Below are positions 29,508 to 33,364 of a stretch of DNA of 33,364 bases, in pieces. The notes below the pieces were generated by a model. The model saw only the letters and a program-made list of their open reading frames with translations. It was not told where the DNA came from and searched no databases. Every line of letters begins with the position of its first letter. Position 1 is the stretch's first letter. This stretch comes from an uncultured Lachnospiraceae bacterium. Lineage in GTDB: Bacteria; Bacillota; Clostridia; Lachnospirales; Lachnospiraceae. Where the stretch lies: assembly GCA_947624025.1 (NCBI GenBank), contig CANQIJ010000006.1, positions 1 to 33,364 on the forward strand, given 5' to 3'. Both the position numbers and the translations under genes were made by a program.

Positions 29508-30725
29508 TCAACCATTCTTCCCGCCGCACACCTCATCTATGCTTCTGCGAAGTATATCGACCATCTCATCCACATGATCCTTCGTGATCACAAGCGGCGG
29601 CACAAACCTGATAATATCCGCTCCCGCATTGATGAGCACCAGCCCCTTATCCATGGCCGCGCTGATGATATCGCCCACAGGTCTGTCGAAGACCAGCCCC
29701 TGCATCAGACCGGCGCCGCGCCTTGTCAGCACACAGCCATAATCCGCCGCCACGCTGTCCAGGCATTGCTCCAGATACGCGCCCACCGTGCGCACGTTTT
29801 CGAGCACATTTTCTTTTTCAAACAGCTCGATCACTTTACAGACCGCAGCACAGGCAAGCGGATTGCCGCCGTAGGTAGTGCCGTGGTCGCCCGCCGTGAG
29901 CGAATGGGCTCCGACCTTTTCCGTCATCAGAAAAGCGCCTACAGGTACGCCGCAGCCAAGAGCCTTTGCCGTTGTCATCACATCCGGCTTCACACCGTAC
30001 CTCTGCCATGCAAACATTTCACCGGTGCGCCCCATGCCGCACTGGATCTCGTCCAGTATCATCAGGATATCCCTCTCATCGCAGAGTGCGCGGATCCCCC
30101 GCATAAATTCCTCCGTTGCCGGATACAGGCCGCCCTCGCCCTGTACGGTTTCAAAAAGGATCGCGCAGGTCTTATCCGTAATCTGTTCCTTCACACTTTC
30201 CAGATCGTTCAGCTGCGCGAATCTGATGTTGCCGATCATGGGTTCAAAGGGCTCGCGGTAATGCCTGTTGCCTGTAACGGACAGCGCTCCCATGGTCCTG
30301 CCGTGGAAAGAGTGCTCCATGGCAATGATCTCATGATCTGTCCTGCCGTCCTTCAAAAATCCATATTTCCTCGCGGTCTTGATCGCGCCCTCCACCGCCT
30401 CGGCGCCGCTGTTGGTAAAAAACACTCTGTCCATTCCGGAAATGCGCTTTAAACTCTTAGCCGCTTCGATGGCAGGTATATTATAGTAATAATTCGATGT
30501 GTGGATGATCTTATCGATCTGCTCTTTTAACGCATCGTTGTATTCCCTGTTCTGATATCCCAGCGCAAACACCGCAATACCGGACACGAAATCCAGATAC
30601 TTTTTCCCGTCCATATCATAGAGGTGCACCCCTTCGCCCCTCTCAAATACGACCTGATAACGGTTGTAGGTGTGGAGCAGCGCCTGCTCCGCCTCATCAA
30701 TATAACGCTGCATCGTCTGACTCAT
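29508..30725 (-). CDS. argD: Acetylornithine aminotransferase
   Basis: 405 residues, class-III PLP aminotransferase. It shows NSGAEAVEGAIKTARKYG, the HSFHGRTMGALSVTG segment, ETVQGEGGLYPA, ILDEIQCGMGRTG, and the PLP lysine Lys254 in TTAKALGCGVPVGAF. It converts N-acetylglutamate semialdehyde to N-acetylornithine in arginine synthesis. Its place directly after argJ and argB supports ArgD rather than an ornithine or GABA aminotransferase. The upstream site is weak (CAGGGAC). Confidence 0.95.
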   Translation of the reverse strand: MSQTMQRYIDEAEQALLHTYNRYQVVFERGEGVHLYDMDGKKYLDFVSGIAVFALGYQNREYNDALKEQIDKIIHTSNYYYNIPAIEAAKSLKRISGMDRVFFTNSGAEAVEGAIKTARKYGFLKDGRTDHEIIAMEHSFHGRTMGALSVTGNRHYREPFEPMIGNIRFAQLNDLESVKEQITDKTCAILFETVQGEGGLYPATEEFMRGIRALCDERDILMILDEIQCGMGRTGEMFAWQRYGVKPDVMTTAKALGCGVPVGAFLMTEKVGAHSLTAGDHGTTYGGNPLACAAVCKVIELFEKENVLENVRTVGAYLEQCLDSVAADYGCVLTRRGAGLMQGLVFDRPVGDIISAAMDKGLVLINAGADIIRFVPPLVITKDHVDEMVDILRRSIDEVCGGKNG

Positions 30726-30758
30726 AATCTGTCCCTGACTTTCTTTTTTGCTGTACCG

Positions 30759-31658
30759 TCACCCCATCATAGAAGCCCGGTCCTCGTCCGCTATGATGGC
30801 GGTGCCGATACCCTTATCCGTAAAGATCTCCAAAAGCAGGCAGTGCGCGATCCTGCCGTCCAGGATATGCACCCTGTTGACGCCCTGTTTAATGGCGTCC
30901 GTGCAATTACTGAGCTTCGGCAGCATCCCGCCGCCAATGCATCCGCTGCCTATCAGCTCGTCCGCCTGGGACGCCGTCAGCCTGGAGATAAAGCTTTCCT
31001 TATCGTTGATATCTCTGTACAACCCCTCGATATCAGTCAAAAATACGAGCTTATCGGCGCCCAACGCCTTGGCGATAGCACACGCCGCATCGTCCGCGTT
31101 GATGTTGTAGGTCACATAATCCCGATCAAGGCCCACCGGAGCTACGATCGGCAGAAAATCCTTTTCCAGAAGATCATAGAGCACCTTGGGATCGACGCTC
31201 TCGATCTCGCCCACATAACCGATGTCCTCGCCGCCCGGACACTTCTTTACGCACTGTAAGAGGCCGCCGTCCTTACCGCTGATGCCGACCGCGCGCACAC
31301 CCAGCTCCTCCACCATCCTGACAAGGTTTTTGTTGACCTTGTTTAAGACCATCTCGGCGATCTCCATCGTCTCGTCATCCGTCACACGCAGCCCGTTCAC
31401 GAATCTGGCTTCCTTGCCGACCTTGCCGACCCAGCGGCTGATCTCCTTACCGCCGCCGTGAACGATGATCGGCTTAAAGCCGACCAGCTTAAGAAGCGTC
31501 ACATCCTTAATGACATTCCTCTGCAGCTCCTCGTTGCTCATGGCGCTGCCGCCGTACTTGACAACGATGATCTTGCGGTTGAATTTCTGAATATAGGGAA
31601 GCGCCTCGATCAGCACCTCCGCCTTGCTCAGTATCTTGTCCATTTCATTCTGTTCCAT
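30759..31658 (-). CDS. argB: Acetylglutamate kinase
   Basis: 299 residues. Nucleotide and substrate loops are clear: [53 protein letters not shown], and [20 protein letters not shown]. It phosphorylates N-acetylglutamate, the second step of arginine synthesis. The N-terminal extension ([20 protein letters not shown]) is the helix that in hexameric arginine-inhibited members mediates feedback control, so feedback inhibition is plausible. The start at 31658 has GAAGG 8 bp upstream. argD follows after 33 bp; a 216-bp gap with a structured element separates it from argJ. Confidence 0.96.
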   Translation of the reverse strand: MEQNEMDKILSKAEVLIEALPYIQKFNRKIIVVKYGGSAMSNEELQRNVIKDVTLLKLVGFKPIIVHGGGKEISRWVGKVGKEARFVNGLRVTDDETMEIAEMVLNKVNKNLVRMVEELGVRAVGISGKDGGLLQCVKKCPGGEDIGYVGEIESVDPKVLYDLLEKDFLPIVAPVGLDRDYVTYNINADDAACAIAKALGADKLVFLTDIEGLYRDINDKESFISRLTASQADELIGSGCIGGGMLPKLSNCTDAIKQGVNRVHILDGRIAHCLLLEIFTDKGIGTAIIADEDRASMMG

Positions 31659-31721
31659 GCTGTCTACCTTCTATCACTTTTTTAAATAGTCGGAGTATAT
31701 TGCCGTGTATCCTGATGCAGA

Positions 31722-31866
31722 CCACGGTATGACATTACCAGATGCAGACCCTTTGAAGCCATCGGTACTTAGCGAGGTAAAGAACTGTCATGCAGCTCTC
31801 GAGCTTAGTACCGCTATGGCTGAAACGGAGCGAAAGCGCGTCTGCAGCGGTAATGTCATACCGTGG
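31722..31866. repeat. 145-bp imperfect palindromic element between argJ and argB
   Basis: The ends are perfect 18-bp inverted repeats (CCACGGTATGACATTACC at 31722-31739, complement at 31849-31866). Inside, TGCAGAC/GTCTGCA (31743-31749 and 31840-31846), AGCCAT/ATGGCT (31757-31762 and 31816-31821), CGGTACT/AGTACCG (31763-31769 and 31807-31813) and GAG/CTC continue the pairing, forming a long, interrupted stem on either strand. The sequence GATGCAGACC occurs twice, at 31714-31723 and 31741-31750. It encodes no protein. It could be a MITE-like or REP-like insertion or a structured leader RNA before argB. Confidence 0.7.
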
Positions 31867-31874
31867 CGCCCACT

Positions 31875-33098
31875 TTAACTCCGATAATCCGCATTGATCT
31901 TCACATAATCATAGCTTAAGTCACAGCCCCAGGCGGTCGCCTCCGCGTCCCCCCTATGCATATCGACAAGCACTCTGACTTCCGGCGAGGACAACACCTG
32001 TGTCGCCTCTTCCTCGCTGTAGGGCACGGCTGCGCCGTCCTTAAAGATCAGGATGCTCTTCTCGTCATTTTCAAAATACAGCTCCACCTTATCCGGGTCA
32101 AACTGTACGCCGGAATAACCGAGTGCGCACAGGAATCTTCCGAAGTTGGCGTCATGCCCATAGACTGCCGCCTTGCACAGACTGGACGAGATCACGCTGC
32201 GGCTTAAGATCCGCGCTTCCTGTTTGGTCGCCGCATGGATCACCTTCGTCTCAAAAAGCGCTGTTGCGCCTTCACCGTCGCCCGCCATCTTTTTGGCCAG
32301 CGTGGTGTCGATATAGTTTAACGCTTCCCTGAATTTATGATAAGCTTCGTTCTTTACCGTTATCTCGTTATTGCCCGCCATACCGTTGGCAAGCACCACC
32401 AGCGTATCGTTGGTGGAGGTGTCGCCGTCCACGGAGATCATGTTAAAGGTATCGGTTACATCTTCCCGCAGAGCCTCGGCAAGAAGCTCCCTGGAGATCG
32501 CGATATCCGTGGTGATAAACCCAAGCATCGTGCACATATTCGGATGGATCATGCCGGAGCCCTTGCACATGCCGCCGACCGTGACGGTCCTGCCGTCTAT
32601 CTCTATCTGAACCGCCGCCTGCTTGGATACCGTGTCCGTAGTCATGATGGCTTCCGCCGCGAGCGTTCCCGCGTCAAGCGTATCTGATTTGGCTGCCGCC
32701 AGCTTCTCTACCCCCGAAAGGACCTTATCCATAGGGAGCTGGTTGCCGATCACACCGGTGGATGCCACAAGCACCGAATCCGAAGAGATCCCCAGCAGCT
32801 GCGCAGCTTTTTCGGCAGTCTGCTTGCAGCTGTCATAACCCTGTTTCCCGGTAGCGGCATTGGCGATGCCGGAATTTGCGACGATGGCATGTACGCATGC
32901 CGAATGCTCCACCACCTCTTTGTCCCAGCGGACGGGAGCCGCCTTCACAACATTGCTCGTAAATACGCCCGCCGCCGTACAGGGCGCAGCGCTGTACACC
33001 AGCGCCATATCTTTTCTGTTCTGATATTTGACTGCGGCTTCTACGCCCGCCGCCTCAAAACCGATCGCCGCGGTAACGCCGCCTTCTATCACTTTCAT
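31875..33098 (-). CDS. argJ: Bifunctional glutamate N-acetyltransferase / ornithine acetyltransferase
   Basis: 407 residues. The autocleavage region reads CKGSGMIHPNMCTMLGFITT, with nucleophile Thr190 at the alpha/beta junction. Other family elements are ATGKQGYDSCKQTAEKAAQL near the N-terminus, ISVDGDTSTNDTLVVLANG, and GDGEGATALFE. ArgJ moves the acetyl group from acetylornithine to glutamate, so arginine synthesis here uses the cyclic acetyl pathway and needs no separate ArgA or ArgE. The usual residue before Thr190 is Ala; here it is Cys, which should still permit cleavage. The start at 33098 has GGAGG 9 bp upstream; a longer frame to 33212 would run through the tandem repeats and was rejected. 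Confidence 0.95.
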   Translation of the reverse strand: MKVIEGGVTAAIGFEAAGVEAAVKYQNRKDMALVYSAAPCTAAGVFTSNVVKAAPVRWDKEVVEHSACVHAIVANSGIANAATGKQGYDSCKQTAEKAAQLLGISSDSVLVASTGVIGNQLPMDKVLSGVEKLAAAKSDTLDAGTLAAEAIMTTDTVSKQAAVQIEIDGRTVTVGGMCKGSGMIHPNMCTMLGFITTDIAISRELLAEALREDVTDTFNMISVDGDTSTNDTLVVLANGMAGNNEITVKNEAYHKFREALNYIDTTLAKKMAGDGEGATALFETKVIHAATKQEARILSRSVISSSLCKAAVYGHDANFGRFLCALGYSGVQFDPDKVELYFENDEKSILIFKDGAAVPYSEEEATQVLSSPEVRVLVDMHRGDAEATAWGCDLSYDYVKINADYRS

Positions 33099-33161
33099 TG
33101 CCACAGACCTCCGTGTCCTCTTCTGTCCGGCGGCACGCTTCCGCGTATGCCGTCTGTTCCG

Positions 33162-33241
33162 GCCTGCCCCGTCTGCAATGCAGAGAGCCGCACACTTTTC
33201 CGCCTGCCGCATCCGCAGCGCAGGAAGCCGTACACTTTTCC
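33162..33241. repeat. Two-copy 40-bp tandem repeat in the argJ leader
   Basis: Two adjacent 40-bp units (33162-33201 and 33202-33241) match at 32 of 40 positions by my count. Each opens, on the minus strand, with GGAAAAGTGT and closes with GGCAGGC. A small dyad (TCTGCAATGCAGA) sits in the unit nearer argJ. They lie 64-143 bp upstream of the argJ start, within the probable leader. Confidence 0.6.
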
Positions 33242-33364
33242 TATTTTAATACATTTGAACCGGAAAGAAAAGTCATATTTTATTAAAGATGAAGTAAACG
33301 AATTGTCAGTTGATATGAAAAAGATTGTTCCTAAAGGAAAATGACCTTAGACCTGTTTTCTTGA
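33242..33364 (-). other. AT-rich region upstream of argJ, no clear gene
   Basis: Composition drops to AT-rich here. On the minus strand CTGACA (33304-33309) with an 18-bp spacer and TAATAA (33280-33285) could be a promoter for argJ, but the -10 is poor. On the plus strand the reading frame ending at 33344 (EVNELSVDMKKIVPKGK) looks protein-like for about 20 residues, but its start lies inside argJ antisense, so it may be a remnant or chance. Confidence 0.3.

Noticed and set aside
29488..29513. TTGACA at the argD stop as a promoter for the solute-binding-like gene
   Set aside because: The nearest -10-like hexamer (TATAGA) is at 20 bp, well outside the favoured 16-18 bp; kept only as a remark.
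33254..33344. Protein-like end of a plus-strand frame (DEVNELSVDMKKIVPKGK)
   Set aside because: Only about 30 codons are plausible, with no start or ribosome binding site of its own; possibly a gene remnant, but not supportable as a feature.
1..33364. CRISPR arrays, tRNA or rRNA genes, transposases, prophage genes and known riboswitches
   Set aside because: None was seen on either strand: no regularly spaced repeat series, no cloverleaf ending in CCA, no transposase-like frame, and no conserved riboswitch core upstream of glyA, thrH or the arg genes.

Overview
The window looks like a stretch of chromosome from an anaerobic, low-to-mid GC Gram-positive bacterium of the class Clostridia, most plausibly a gut-type Lachnospiraceae. 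The reasons are strong GGAGG-type ribosome binding sites, a sporulation/germination-type GerM lipoprotein, Gram-positive LexA-type operators, a CUT1 sugar transporter without its own ATPase, and a comEA/comEC/holA competence cluster. Almost everything is on the minus strand; only three genes (a PAP2-like phosphatase, a secreted protein and an AraC regulator) are on plus. No rRNA, tRNA, CRISPR array, insertion sequence or prophage block was seen.

Left part (1-6261): the 5' end of glyA, then a PAP2-like membrane phosphatase converging on a family-2 glycosyltransferase. Next comes a leftward operon: a DUF1653 protein, a cytosolic 5'-nucleotidase, and a fused SfsA-MutY protein whose start lies one base past the nucleotidase stop. 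Upstream of it are two promoters. The distal one (TTGACA, 17 bp, TACATT) has a LexA-like operator between its -35 and -10 and a second one at the expected start. This suggests a DNA-damage-inducible module joining a nuclease, an adenine glycosylase for 8-oxoG:A mispairs and a nucleotidase. It is my best candidate for something undescribed here.

Middle (6262-17305): a secreted protein driven by a promoter whose spacer is a run of A, a large orphan hybrid histidine kinase preceded by a terminator-like hairpin, a small unknown protein, a ThrH-type HAD phosphatase, then a carbohydrate-use operon (solute-binding lipoprotein, two CUT1 permeases, GH3 glycosidase). A divergent AraC regulator (17730-18584) follows. 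The intergenic region carries direct repeats placed as AraC-type activator sites, with inverted copies next to the regulator's own promoter.

Right part (18562-33364): a CE4 deacetylase, a membrane-anchored zinc-ribbon protein, holA, comEC (broken by a one-base frameshift), a GerM lipoprotein, a two-component system and comEA, all leftward and tightly packed. Then come a YdcZ-family transporter, a membrane-anchored solute-binding-like protein with long acidic insertions, and the arginine genes argD, argB and argJ. A 145-bp nearly self-complementary element sits between argJ and argB, and a two-copy 40-bp tandem repeat lies in the argJ leader.

Start codons were chosen by ribosome binding site and family length. 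All functional calls are from reading motifs by eye; no database search was run.
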